A DNA stretch of 64,000 nt from a virus. The translations under genes and the position numbers were made by a program. This document shows positions 1-9,271 of this stretch, one piece after another; positions within the stretch are counted from its first letter, which is position 1, and each line of letters begins with the position of its first letter. The notes beneath the pieces are model-generated. The model was not told the DNA's origin and ran no database searches. It saw only the letters and a list, made by a program, of their open reading frames with translations. The DNA is taken from the IMG/VR virus record IMGVR_UViG_3300035180_002599, positions 1 through 64,000 of that record; one strand, 5' to 3'.

Positions 1-2427
1 TGCTCCTCTTGCTGGTGCCCCAAGAATTGTGTAAGTAGTAGTTGCATCCGGAGCAAAACCAGTAATAGCAGAAAATGTTAAGGTATTTGATGTATTAGAT
101 ACAATAACAATTTCATTCAATGCTGCAGCCAAACCAAAACCTGCTCCACCAGTAATACGAACCCGTTTTCCAGCCCATTGATTAACTGCCCAGTTTTTAG
201 TAGTATCAACCAATGTACTTGTTGTACCGGCACCAGTACAAGCTCCAAATGAATCAAAAATTATGTATCTTGAAGTACTATCAGGTGTAAATGATTGAGT
301 ACTATAAGTTAATGTATTAGATGTGTTTGAGGTAATAGTTAAAAAGTTATCTCTTCCGGTACCAGATTGAATTCTAACTTTTGCGCCAGCCCATTGATTT
401 GTGTTCCAGTTCTTAGTCGAATCTACTAAGGTGGTTGTACTTCCGCCAGTAGCATCACCATAAGATGATTTTGTAGGATCTTTAAATTGCTCATCTCTCC
501 CAAACATTGAAGGATCTACAATAACATACCTACCATTACCAATTAATGCAGTTGTAATAGATGCAACAGTAATTGTAGTAGCAGTATTAGAAATAATTAC
601 ACGAGGTTGGACTGCTCCAGTTGTACCTGCTAAATGAGTTTGAATAATTTTACCAACATGTTCATTAACTGTCCAATTCTTAGATGAATCAACAATGACT
701 GTAGCTGATTGAGAATTTGCTGCAGTCATATTTCCAGAAGCTGAAGTAACAAAATCGAAACCAGTTAATGAATCACAACCGATGATTGTAACTGTTCCAG
801 CATATGCAGAATCCCCTGCTAATACAACAGAATCTCCTATCTTAAAATTATGATTTATTGATGTTACAACATTACATACTGTACCTACCGCTGTTACATT
901 GGCAACGAATCCAGTTCCTACACCAGTAGTAGATGCTTGAGAGAATGTAGTGACGGAATACCCAGTTCCTGGACGTAATAATGAAATGCCCGTTACTGCA
1001 CCATTTGCCCCAACAGAAGTAACTTGAACTTTACCGTTTGTACCAGTAGCTAATGTTATAAAATCACCAACAACATAACCAGATCCAGCGGTATTAACTG
1101 TTACTGCAGTTATACCACCTGTACCACGAGTACCTGAGCTAATTGCTATAACTGAAGTATCTATACCAGGGAATTGAGCACTTAAATTACATGCAGTACC
1201 GTTATCACTTTTAGATCCTTGAAGAACCAAATCTGAATCAACATCATATTGAGCTAAAAATGATTGAGCATTACCGGCAATATAAAATTTATCATTATCC
1301 GCAATAATTTCGTAGGTGCTTGTATTATCTGGTGTTATTTGCCATTTTCTAGCTACTTCAATTGTTGTAGCATTGTTTTTAACAATTCTTCTTTGTTGAC
1401 CAACACCAGTTCCACCAGTTATTCTTATTTTATAATTATTATAAGCGTTTGGTGTCATTGTTTTTGATGAATCAGTTAAAACATATGTGCTTCCACTACT
1501 GGCTGTTCCCGAAACATATACTCCACCGACTTCACTCGTTCTTTCAATTGTTCCATCTGTACCAAAAGCTGCAAGAATCATATTTGTTGGTGCAGTTTTA
1601 TATTGCCAAATGTCGGTTGCTTCATCATAGTACTGAATACTAAAATATGGTGCAGTTGTAGCTGAAGTTAACAACCACAAACCTCCAGATTCAATTTTAA
1701 ATCTAGATGTATAATCAGGGGTTACAGTCCATGCGGCATTAACCGTTAAATCATTTGCTTCAATTACGAAATGAGTTTGTGCACCGGCAGTTGTCGATGG
1801 GGGTACTACAAAAGTGCTGTTATTGAACGAATCAATAGGTTGATAGTTTGCGTCGAATACAGTTAATGTGTTAGCATCATTGTATAAAATTCTTCTTACT
1901 TGAGTTTGCCCTGCACCATAAGTTAAACGAACTTGATAACCAGCCCATTGATTGATTTTCCATTTCTTAGTAGAATCACCGATTACTGATATAGAGGCGA
2001 CTGTTGCTACACCTTGGTCATATTTTACTGGTTCTGTAGATGAAGTAATTGTTCTAACTTGACCTGCTCCTGTTCCAGTCATAATACGAATAACTTTACC
2101 ATCTAAAATCCCAGCATTAAAACCTGCTATTCTTAATGTTGTCGAAGATGGAGCAGAAATTACCCTTCCATAGGTACCAGAAAATCGACTATATCGAATA
2201 GAAACAAATGTAGAAGGAGTTAATAACGGTGAAGCCAATTTATTATTTGTATTAGAATATGTATCATATCTGTAGAAGTTAGATCCATTTAGGTAATACA
2301 TAAATCTACCATTTCCATCTTCAGCTGTAGTTAATCCCGAGGTAGATGCGGCAGAAGCAGGAAATGGCTCCATTGATTGCCATAGTTGTTTCATATCTAC
2401 TGGTTTATTATTGTTTGTTGTTGGCAT
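1..2427 (-). CDS. Virion structural protein with repeats (partial, C-terminus outside window)
   Basis: The frame is open from the ATG at the high-coordinate end to the window edge (809 codons), so the C-terminus is missing. The product is rich in Thr, Ser, Gly and Asn. It carries degenerate repeats of roughly 60-70 residues around a core like NWxxNQWAGxxVRI followed by a G-rich turn and SNTSNTLT. Such beta-rich repeats suit a fibre, baseplate or decoration protein. It is the last visible gene of a minus-strand virion operon downstream of two fibre-like genes. I do not recognise the family; a structural role is inferred from composition and context. Confidence 0.7.
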   Translation of the reverse strand, partial: MPTTNNNKPVDMKQLWQSMEPFPASAASTSGLTTAEDGNGRFMYYLNGSNFYRYDTYSNTNNKLASPLLTPSTFVSIRYSRFSGTYGRVISAPSSTTLRIAGFNAGILDGKVIRIMTGTGAGQVRTITSSTEPVKYDQGVATVASISVIGDSTKKWKINQWAGYQVRLTYGAGQTQVRRILYNDANTLTVFDANYQPIDSFNNSTFVVPPSTTAGAQTHFVIEANDLTVNAAWTVTPDYTSRFKIESGGLWLLTSATTAPYFSIQYYDEATDIWQYKTAPTNMILAAFGTDGTIERTSEVGGVYVSGTASSGSTYVLTDSSKTMTPNAYNNYKIRITGGTGVGQQRRIVKNNATTIEVARKWQITPDNTSTYEIIADNDKFYIAGNAQSFLAQYDVDSDLVLQGSKSDNGTACNLSAQFPGIDTSVIAISSGTRGTGGITAVTVNTAGSGYVVGDFITLATGTNGKVQVTSVGANGAVTGISLLRPGTGYSVTTFSQASTTGVGTGFVANVTAVGTVCNVVTSINHNFKIGDSVVLAGDSAYAGTVTIIGCDSLTGFDFVTSASGNMTAANSQSATVIVDSSKNWTVNEHVGKIIQTHLAGTTGAVQPRVIISNTATTITVASITTALIGNGRYVIVDPSMFGRDEQFKDPTKSSYGDATGGSTTTLVDSTKNWNTNQWAGAKVRIQSGTGRDNFLTITSNTSNTLTYSTQSFTPDSTSRYIIFDSFGACTGAGTTSTLVDTTKNWAVNQWAGKRVRITGGAGFGLAAALNEIVIVSNTSNTLTFSAITGFAPDATTTYTILGAPARGA

Positions 2428-2436
2428 ATGTAGTCC

Positions 2437-2742
2437 TTAAAAAGTTATATTTTGTAAAATTCCAGTATTAAATGCCATATCCATGACACTTTCTACTTGA
2501 CGTTGAGCTTGTATATCACCTATTCTTGATTGGTTTGTCAATGCAGTTACCGTACTAACTGTTGATAGAGGTCCAGAGTCTGTTAATTGTATTTTAAGTC
2601 TTTTACCTGCATCTGTAACCATCCCAAATTCAAGACGATCAAGAAAAAATGACATCATATTATATATATCTGTAAGATTCCTTTCTGTTTCTAGTTGTGT
2701 TTCTTCGGTAGCTAACCCACTTAATAAATTTGTTGTTGCCAT
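2437..2742 (-). CDS. Small virion-operon protein, unknown
   Basis: A 101-residue protein sits one base from the preceding fibre gene and ends 9 bases before the next start, so it is translated within the structural operon. It has an amphipathic N-terminal half (ETERNLTDIYNMMSFFLDRL) and no signal peptide or metal motif. A minor virion part or fibre assembly protein is plausible from position only. Confidence 0.6.
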   Translation of the reverse strand: MATTNLLSGLATEETQLETERNLTDIYNMMSFFLDRLEFGMVTDAGKRLKIQLTDSGPLSTVSTVTALTNQSRIGDIQAQRQVESVMDMAFNTGILQNITF

Positions 2743-2743
2743 A

Positions 2744-5323
2744 TTAATCTCCTGTTACTATATATAAACCAAATGATCCAGAATCTGGTTTTATCCAAAA
2801 GACCTGTTCACCGGTTGCTGGCGTTGGTTGTGTAGCTTGGATAAAAACATTATTTGTTCCACTTGATATATTTATATCTCCACTACCTAATAAACTATTC
2901 CCGTTTATAGTTTTAATGTTTGTTCCAGAAACTAATGTATCTTGTTTACTTGTATCTGATGGATGGGTATGATCTGCTAAAGCAACCGTTGTAGATGATC
3001 CAATATTCGCTATTCCATCCATATTCGGAGTAGTAGAAGATAAACCAGTAATTCCATTAAATGATGTTCCAGTAGCTACACCAATATCAGGTGTGACTAG
3101 AGATGGAGAGTTTAATGGTGCTTTTAAATCCAAAGCAGATTGTACAGCAGTTGAAATTGGTTTTGATAAATCAGAAGTGTTATCAACAAAATTTAAACCA
3201 ACATCATCTTTAACTAATGTAACAACTCCTGTTTTACCAGCAACTGAATCTACCGCACCTGAAGTGATGTAGATATATATCGAACCTGACCATCTGTATG
3301 TTTTATTAGTATCTAAAGCAACATATATTTTACCAGTTTCGCCAGTTGTCGGAAAAGATGCGAAGTTTGCAAATTCTATAACATCATCAACATAACTAGG
3401 AAGTTGAGAAGATGGAATTAATGCATTTTCATCAAGAGTTGCAACACCATTTGCAACTCCTTTTTCTGATGATGCTATACGAGCAGTTGCATCTATAGCA
3501 TTAATAGTAATATCAGCACTTCCATCAAATGGAATACCATTAATATTTCGTGGTGTTTGCAACATAGTTGCTGTTCCTGCATTACCAGTAATGTTTGTCT
3601 GAGCAGGATGTACATGGTCTGCTCTAGCAACCGTTGTACTAACACCTACTGTAGCAGTTCCTGATACTAATGGTATTGTTGAACTTAGATCCGTAATATT
3701 ATTAAAACTGGTTGCATTTAATGCACCAGTACTTGGATTGTATGTTAATTTAGTACTTGATACTTTTGCATTTAATGATCCAGAGGCACTAGTTCCTAAA
3801 ACCGGATAATATGTAGCATTCGTAGTAGTATCATCAGTTACTGATACAGTACCAGAAATAGCTAAATCAGTTGAACCTAATAATGAATTACCATTAATTG
3901 TTCTTATGTTTGTTCCACTTATTAATGTTGGTTGAAATGCTGTACTATCTAAACCATCTAATAAGTCCGCATTAAGATTTGTAACTTTAGTTGTACTTGC
4001 GACAACTAATGGTGGTGTACCTGTTCCAACTGTTGAAATGTGTTGCGTACCTGAAATACCTGCAGGAAAGTACACGTACTTATTCCTATCGTAATACTCG
4101 ACATTTCTTCGTCCAATAGGATAACCACCAAACCATTCAATAGCCCCAAGCTGAACTCCATTTGCATTAATTGATGTGTTTGTAGAGTTAAATGTTACAC
4201 GCACAGCTTTTGATTTATCAGATGTTGAAGCAGAAGGTTGAAAGGCGATTGTAGTGTGCGGAATATATACATGTATAGGCCAACCATTAACCGAACCTGA
4301 TGTCACAAGGTTCCATGAAGAATCGGAGGCATCTTGTTCCTCTATCTTTATTGTTATCGTATTTGAATTAGTAGAAATATAAGAGTAGAACTTATTAAGG
4401 AAAACGTAGCTGTTTAGTGCATTAATATCCCAAGTTATACGCCATGAATTAGTAGAATTTGCCGGAATAATTGCTTGAAGTGCTGCACTTTGACCTTCGC
4501 CAATCATCATATCTGCAAGGTTATTTGCGGATACCCTGGTACTTGTTGTCCATGTCGTACCGTCTGTAGATTCTTCTTGAATAGTTGGTGATATAAATCT
4601 AAATTTATTATTCATTTCACCATGAATTAATGCCATTTCTTCAACAGCTGGCGTGCCAAGATTATATGTTACTGTGTTATTTATAGAATTTACACCAGAA
4701 AAAGCATTTGCTGAAATTTTACCACTTCCATCTCTTATAGGAATGGTGTTTGCTGCAATAGTTGTTAAAGCGGTTACCCCGTTTAATGAAGAAGCATTTA
4801 CATTAGTAATTGATGCACCATTACCAATAAAGTTCGTAGCACTTAATGTGTTTCCTGAGAACTGAAAGAAGTTAGAACCAGAATAAAATCTTAATGAACC
4901 ATCCGAATCTAATGATTGAATACCTGATTTGAATACACCATTACTTGTTCCAGATAATAACCAAGTTGCGGATGAATCTGTACCCATAATAGCATTAAAT
5001 GCACCAGTATTCACGCCATTAGTAACTCCCCACGGGGAGTTAGAACCGGTAGATTGTATATATGACGCAGCCGTTTTTGAGATTTTTCCAGTGTCTAGTT
5101 CGTTAATAGCTGCTTGTACAGTTGTTGAAACAATACTCCCAGCCGGTACATTTGATATTGTTCCAGCCGATGTTAAATCAAGGATACTTGGTGACCCATT
5201 ATCCTTCCGCATGAATAACTTACCATCGTACGTATTCATTGCTAATTCGCCTAAAGCCAAGTTGGCAGTTGTTGGAATATTCCCTTGTACAGCCGAACGC
5301 TTTAATAATATTGGTTGTGCCAT
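2744..5323 (-). CDS. Tail fibre-like protein
   Basis: This 859-residue protein begins with an ILLKRS...LALGELAMN module like the N-terminal domain of the Mtd family and many T4-like cyanophage fibres. The body has repeated fibre motifs: SVAGKTGVVTL with DDVGL, LADHTHPSDTSK, and TINGNSLLGSxD. It probably forms a trimeric beta-rich fibre for host recognition. The neighbouring 464-residue protein shares the N-terminal module and the ADHVH-type repeats, so the two are paralogues. A TATAAATA octamer lies about 50 bases upstream on the same strand. Fibre identity is well supported; the exact T4 equivalent (gp34-37, gp12) cannot be set from sequence alone. Confidence 0.8.
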   Translation of the reverse strand: MAQPILLKRSAVQGNIPTTANLALGELAMNTYDGKLFMRKDNGSPSILDLTSAGTISNVPAGSIVSTTVQAAINELDTGKISKTAASYIQSTGSNSPWGVTNGVNTGAFNAIMGTDSSATWLLSGTSNGVFKSGIQSLDSDGSLRFYSGSNFFQFSGNTLSATNFIGNGASITNVNASSLNGVTALTTIAANTIPIRDGSGKISANAFSGVNSINNTVTYNLGTPAVEEMALIHGEMNNKFRFISPTIQEESTDGTTWTTSTRVSANNLADMMIGEGQSAALQAIIPANSTNSWRITWDINALNSYVFLNKFYSYISTNSNTITIKIEEQDASDSSWNLVTSGSVNGWPIHVYIPHTTIAFQPSASTSDKSKAVRVTFNSTNTSINANGVQLGAIEWFGGYPIGRRNVEYYDRNKYVYFPAGISGTQHISTVGTGTPPLVVASTTKVTNLNADLLDGLDSTAFQPTLISGTNIRTINGNSLLGSTDLAISGTVSVTDDTTTNATYYPVLGTSASGSLNAKVSSTKLTYNPSTGALNATSFNNITDLSSTIPLVSGTATVGVSTTVARADHVHPAQTNITGNAGTATMLQTPRNINGIPFDGSADITINAIDATARIASSEKGVANGVATLDENALIPSSQLPSYVDDVIEFANFASFPTTGETGKIYVALDTNKTYRWSGSIYIYITSGAVDSVAGKTGVVTLVKDDVGLNFVDNTSDLSKPISTAVQSALDLKAPLNSPSLVTPDIGVATGTSFNGITGLSSTTPNMDGIANIGSSTTVALADHTHPSDTSKQDTLVSGTNIKTINGNSLLGSGDINISSGTNNVFIQATQPTPATGEQVFWIKPDSGSFGLYIVTGD

Positions 5324-5372
5324 GTGGTATATAACCTTTTCAAATCATATATATGATTTATTGAATTTAGTA

Positions 5373-5380
5373 TATTTATA
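5373..5380 (-). promoter_or_regulatory. T4-type late promoter octamer
   Basis: An exact TATAAATA on the minus strand about 50 bases before the large fibre gene. This matches the T4 late -10 recognised by gp55, and the window encodes a gp55 homologue. Confidence 0.6.
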
Positions 5381-5413
5381 GTTAGAAAATATATATAAAT
5401 CCGAAGTCTTATA

Positions 5414-6808
5414 TTAGAATGACCCGCCATCAATTGTAGATGAAATACTAATAGCATCAGTAATACCATAACCAGCAATAGTTGTTGGTTTAGATGTGAT
5501 TGAAACCCAAGTAGGAGCTAATGCTACCGCCGCTCCGATAGAAGTTATACGACCTTTTGCATCAACCGTAAATGGTCTAACTTCCGTTGCGACATTATTA
5601 TATGTTCCAGCGGTAACACCACTATTTGCTAAAGTAAGTGCAATTGTTCCAGTATTAAGAGCAGTAGCAGTGGCTGTAACATCCCCAGTTACTGCAAGAG
5701 TTTGAGTAGCAGGGAGTTGTGCAACGTTTAATACATTTCCTAAACCAACATCATCAGCAACAAGGGTAACTGCTCCAACTTTACCAGCAACACTTACAAC
5801 GTCAGGAGAACCACCTTCTACTTTATCCCATGCAGTACCATCAAATACAATTAAGTCACCAAGAGACCAGTTATTGTTAGAATCAATAGTAGTATTACCA
5901 GCAACACTGACTTTATAGTAATAACCTTTAGTACCTGTTCCATTGGTAAGTGTAGGAGTATTAGTTGAAGCATTCCAAACACCTTGATAACTTAATCCAC
6001 CAACTAAAGAATCGGGAATTTGTGAGACTGTGAGTTTTCCGGATGAATCAAGTGTAGCAACACCATTATTTGCACCAAGCAATGAGATACTTACTTTAGT
6101 TGTATCCGAAGCATGAACGTGATCTTCTCTTGCTGCTTTAGTGCTTACACCAACTGCGGCTATTGAATCCATTAGTGGAGCGGCAATAGCTAATCCTGTG
6201 ATACTATTAAAACTTGTACCAGTTGCTACACCAATATTTGGGGTTACCAAAGTTGGTGAATTACTTAATACTACCGAACCAGTACCAGTACTAGTTGTTG
6301 TTCCGGTACCTCCATTCGCCACGGCTACAATACCAGTTACATTTACAGCATTACCAGTAATGTTACTATCTAAGAATGCAATTTGTTTTGTAGCAGTACC
6401 ATTGTACCATTTTAGTACCCCATTATTTGCCCAAAGGTCTCCAGAAAATGGAGCGATTGGATCAACAGTACCATTTGGTAATAATAATGAAGCGCTTGAT
6501 GCGGTTGGTGTCATAAGAATTTGTTTGCCACTAAACAAATTAGAATTTAATGATGCTTTAGATGTGTCTGATGCATGAACGTGGTCAGCCCTTGCCCACG
6601 TTGTAGCTGTACCAACTGCAGCTGTTCCATTCATTACAGGAATTGTTGTTGATGCTTGACCAAGACCTCCAATTACCTCAACGTTAGCTCCACCATTAGT
6701 TCCAATGAAAAGGTTTTTGCTTAATGCGGAGTAAGCTAATTCCCCTTCTAATAATGATGCAGGGGTTGCTGTTGTATTAGATCTTTTAATTAAAATCGTT
6801 TGTGACAT
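5414..6808 (-). CDS. Tail fibre-like protein, paralogue
   Basis: A 464-residue protein starting with ILIKRSNTT...LLEGELAYS, the same N-terminal module as the larger fibre downstream. Repeated blocks include WARADHVHASDTSK, REDHVHASDTTK and VAGKVGAVTLVADDVGL. The C-terminus has SITSKPTTIAGYGITDA, common at fibre tips. It probably builds a second fibre or a fibre segment. It sits in the minus-strand virion operon, 16 bases from the next gene upstream. Confidence 0.75.
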   Translation of the reverse strand: MSQTILIKRSNTTATPASLLEGELAYSALSKNLFIGTNGGANVEVIGGLGQASTTIPVMNGTAAVGTATTWARADHVHASDTSKASLNSNLFSGKQILMTPTASSASLLLPNGTVDPIAPFSGDLWANNGVLKWYNGTATKQIAFLDSNITGNAVNVTGIVAVANGGTGTTTSTGTGSVVLSNSPTLVTPNIGVATGTSFNSITGLAIAAPLMDSIAAVGVSTKAAREDHVHASDTTKVSISLLGANNGVATLDSSGKLTVSQIPDSLVGGLSYQGVWNASTNTPTLTNGTGTKGYYYKVSVAGNTTIDSNNNWSLGDLIVFDGTAWDKVEGGSPDVVSVAGKVGAVTLVADDVGLGNVLNVAQLPATQTLAVTGDVTATATALNTGTIALTLANSGVTAGTYNNVATEVRPFTVDAKGRITSIGAAVALAPTWVSITSKPTTIAGYGITDAISISSTIDGGSF

Positions 6809-6824
6809 TTATTTTTCCTCTTGT

Positions 6825-7220
6825 TTAAAAATATCCACCATTAACAATTGTTACTGTATCTTTTGGAGTTAGAATTAGTTTCCAATCAGAAAGTGTTCCA
6901 TAGTTTGTAGTTGATAATATAAAAGTTTCTGAAGTATCAGTCCTGATTGCAATGTCACCTGTTTTAGCTTGTGAAAGTGCTAACATTTCTGATTGCGATG
7001 CTACTACGAAAACCTCAGTTACTGCCAAATCTGGTAAAATACTACCAGAAAGTTTCCCATCTGCATTAAGAACTGGTACATTACCAGCATCTGTACCGGT
7101 GTTTAATGTACTTACATTTCCTAATTCAGCAATTGCGGCTTTCTCAGCATCCGTCATAAATTTTTTATTTGCAGCTTCTACTATATTTACAGCACTAATT
7201 TTTTGAAAGTTTACAGGCAT
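6825..7220 (-). CDS. Small fibre-associated protein
   Basis: A 131-residue protein with fibre-like segments (KKFMTDAEKAAIAELG, LNADGKLSGSILPDLAVTEVF) and a C-terminal DTVTIVNGGYF. The AVTEVFVVASQSEMLAL stretch also occurs in short fibre or fibre-connector proteins. It lies between two structural genes. A fibre or baseplate-connector role is inferred; no enzyme motif is visible. Confidence 0.6.
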   Translation of the reverse strand: MPVNFQKISAVNIVEAANKKFMTDAEKAAIAELGNVSTLNTGTDAGNVPVLNADGKLSGSILPDLAVTEVFVVASQSEMLALSQAKTGDIAIRTDTSETFILSTTNYGTLSDWKLILTPKDTVTIVNGGYF

Positions 7221-7233
7221 TTTTTTTACCTTT

Positions 7234-7800
7234 CTATATTAAGTATTGGTAGTTTACATCTACATAGCTACCATCTAAATCATGAACTTTTAGAGTTATA
7301 ACATTCATATTTATATTATCAACTAACTCATTTAAGTTAGATATCACTCCCATTTCATGAACATATATTTGAACTAGATCTAATATTTTTTTACTAACTA
7401 TGATTCTTCCATCTAATATTTGTAATCCAACGTCTGTAGTTTCGTGTGTTATATTATTTATGCTTGAACTTATAGTTTCATTATCTAAATTAAATGTAAT
7501 TGTTGTTCCATTTGGAACTACAACTTTGGTTATGAACCCTGATATATCTACAGTTACATTAGCTATAGGAAGTAATTTATAATCTGATAATATCGAAGGG
7601 GAATTTACAAATTTATTAAAGGCACAATCAAAATATATGTAATTTACACTATTAGGAATTTTTTTTATTTTTTTAGCCAATACAAATATATTAGAAGATA
7701 ATGTTTGGTTCAAAACTATACCTTCAGTTATATACAGATATTCTGGGTCAATTTGAGAATTTTTAATATTTATCTCTAAACCATCTTTTATAATATACAT
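7234..7800 (-). CDS. First gene of the minus-strand virion operon, unknown
   Basis: A 188-residue, beta-rich, Ile/Asn-rich protein (for example LPIANVTVDISGFITKVVVP). It is the first gene after a TATAAATA late octamer and precedes the fibre genes, so a virion role is likely. No recognised domain. Confidence 0.55.
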   Translation of the reverse strand: MYIIKDGLEINIKNSQIDPEYLYITEGIVLNQTLSSNIFVLAKKIKKIPNSVNYIYFDCAFNKFVNSPSILSDYKLLPIANVTVDISGFITKVVVPNGTTITFNLDNETISSSINNITHETTDVGLQILDGRIIVSKKILDLVQIYVHEMGVISNLNELVDNINMNVITLKVHDLDGSYVDVNYQYLI

Positions 7801-7824
7801 TATTTTCCCCGTATTTGTTTTATA

Positions 7825-7832
7825 TATTTATA
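7825..7832 (-). promoter_or_regulatory. T4-type late promoter octamer
   Basis: An exact TATAAATA on the minus strand about 25 bases before the first gene of the virion operon, back to back with the host-type promoter of nadM. Confidence 0.6.
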
Positions 7833-7836
7833 AAAG

Positions 7837-7860
7837 TTTAAGGAATATTTTGATATAATA
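7837..7860 (+). promoter_or_regulatory. Host-type promoter for nadM
   Basis: TTTAAGG, then a T-rich stretch and the extended -10 TGATATAATA. There is no -35. The same layout recurs before many plus-strand genes here and resembles Campylobacterota sigma-70 promoters. Confidence 0.65.
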
Positions 7861-7872
7861 AATATATAAAAA

Positions 7873-7916
7873 TAACCGATATGGTTATCTTTAAATTTAC
7901 CGACGAAGGTGATATT
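7873..7916 (+). promoter_or_regulatory. Conserved NAD-gene leader hairpin, copy 1
   Basis: A 6-bp hairpin (ATAACC, loop GATAT, GGTTAT) is followed by AAATTTACCGACGAAGGTG and the nadM start. The same arrangement, with compensating changes in the stem, occurs before nadV. The Shine-Dalgarno GAAGGTG lies in a possible second small hairpin (ACC-GACGAA-GGT). This suggests shared post-transcriptional control; the ligand or protein is unknown. Confidence 0.55.
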
Positions 7917-8960
7917 ATGAAAAAAAGTCTAGCAGTCTATATTGGACGTTTCCGTCCTCTACACAATGCACATCGCAATACAATTGAAACTTGTCTTAAA
8001 GAAAATGATGAAGTTTTGATTCTTATTGGGTCATGTGGAAATCCCCGAAATATTAAAAACCCGTTTACATTTGATGAGATCAATATTATGATTCGCTCAT
8101 GTTTCTCTGAAGAAGAAAATTCTAGAATTAAAATTGAGCCTCTTCTTGACCATTCATATGATGATACGAAATGGATTTCTCAAGTTCAAGGTATTGTTAA
8201 TACCGTAAAAACCTCAGATGAGAACATTAAGCTATATGGTAATGAGAAAGATCACTCATCTTTCTATCTGAAGTTTTTCCCTCAATGGAAATTTCGAGAT
8301 ATTGAAAACGTTTCAGATCTTCACGCTACAGATATTCGTAGATGTATGTTTTCAGATGAAGATAAAGAAGGTAACTGGATGTTGATTCAATCAAAAGTAC
8401 CAAAGTCTGTATTTTTGTTCTTGAAAGCGTTTGAAAAAACACAAGATTTTAAGAATCTAAAAGAAGAATATGATTTTATTCAAAAATATCGAAAATCATG
8501 GGAAAAAGCTCCATATCCACCAACATTTGTTACCGTAGACGCTGTTGTAGAATGTCTAGGTCACGTTCTTATGATTCAACGAAAAGCAACACCAGGTAGA
8601 GGTCTTTGGGCAATGCCAGGCGGATTTATTGATGTTCATGAAAAAATTGAAGATGCCATGATTCGTGAGTTGAAAGAAGAAACCAAAATTGATGTTTCTC
8701 ATAACCTTATAAAAGGTAGCATAAAAGCTAAAGAGGTTTTTGATAATCCTTATCGTTCTCTAAGAGGTAGAACAATTACACATGCTTATCATGTCGTTCT
8801 TAATCTTGACTATCTCCCTAAAGTAAAGGCAGATGATGATGCTATGGATGCGGTATGGATTCCTCTAGCAACACTTGCAGAAATGAGCAATCTTTGTTTT
8901 GAAGATCATATTGATATAGTTGCATATTTCACTAAAATTTCAAAAGTTTTTAAACATTAA
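7917..8960 (+). CDS. nadM: Bifunctional NMN adenylyltransferase / Nudix hydrolase
   Basis: This 347-residue enzyme has an N-terminal nucleotidylyltransferase domain: GRFRPLHNAH at residues 10-19 holds the HxxH-type ATP site. A C-terminal Nudix domain follows, with a box starting GGFIDVHEKIEDA near residue 235 and ending RELKEETKID. The first domain joins NMN and ATP to make NAD; the Nudix half probably hydrolyses ADP-ribose or a related nucleotide. An upstream in-frame ATG exists, but the chosen ATG has GAAGGTG at good spacing. With nadV 0.3 kb downstream it forms a two-step nicotinamide-to-NAD salvage route, as in KVP40-type phages and the NARP2 counter-defence pathway. Confidence 0.92.
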   Translation: MKKSLAVYIGRFRPLHNAHRNTIETCLKENDEVLILIGSCGNPRNIKNPFTFDEINIMIRSCFSEEENSRIKIEPLLDHSYDDTKWISQVQGIVNTVKTSDENIKLYGNEKDHSSFYLKFFPQWKFRDIENVSDLHATDIRRCMFSDEDKEGNWMLIQSKVPKSVFLFLKAFEKTQDFKNLKEEYDFIQKYRKSWEKAPYPPTFVTVDAVVECLGHVLMIQRKATPGRGLWAMPGGFIDVHEKIEDAMIRELKEETKIDVSHNLIKGSIKAKEVFDNPYRSLRGRTITHAYHVVLNLDYLPKVKADDDAMDAVWIPLATLAEMSNLCFEDHIDIVAYFTKISKVFKH

Positions 8961-8982
8961 TTAAGTTTAATATGATATAATT
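8961..8982 (+). promoter_or_regulatory. Host-type promoter
   Basis: TTAAGTTTAATATGATATAATT directly after nadM, about 30 bases before the next small gene. Confidence 0.6.
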
Positions 8983-9010
8983 AGTATATCAAAAGAAAAG
9001 AAGGATTGAA

Positions 9011-9232
9011 ATGAACTCACCTGATAAGAGAACTCAAAAAGCATTACAACGTCTAAGGCAAGGTAAAGGTATATACTTAATCACAATTAGCTTGCCTGAT
9101 GGTGGTTCTTATAAACTTTTAGTAAAGTTTAACAAGGGCGAATCTTTCATTGTTAAATTTTACAAAGACGGAAATCGTCTTGGTAAAAGAAAAAGAGGAA
9201 TTATCCTCAAGAAGATTCAAAAACATATTTAA
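9011..9232 (+). CDS. Small basic protein, unknown
   Basis: A 73-residue, strongly basic protein (KRKRGIILKKIQKHI at the C-terminus) between the two NAD genes, with its own promoter and the RBS AAGGA. The charge could suit nucleic acid binding, but no domain is recognised. Confidence 0.6.
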   Translation: MNSPDKRTQKALQRLRQGKGIYLITISLPDGGSYKLLVKFNKGESFIVKFYKDGNRLGKRKRGIILKKIQKHI

Positions 9233-9271
9233 AATCCGATATGGATTAAATTTAACCGAAGAAGGTGTAAA
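9231..9271 (+). promoter_or_regulatory. Conserved NAD-gene leader hairpin, copy 2
   Basis: AATCC, loop GATAT, GGATT forms a 5-bp hairpin followed by AAATTTAACCGAAGAAGGTG and the nadV start. Compared with the nadM leader, the loop and downstream block are kept while the stem bases change in a paired way. Confidence 0.55.

Noticed and set aside
4653-6578. Several plus-strand ORFs inside the fibre genes (145-150 codons)
   Set aside because: They are antisense readings of repetitive fibre genes; their Val/Pro-rich sequences mirror the repeats.
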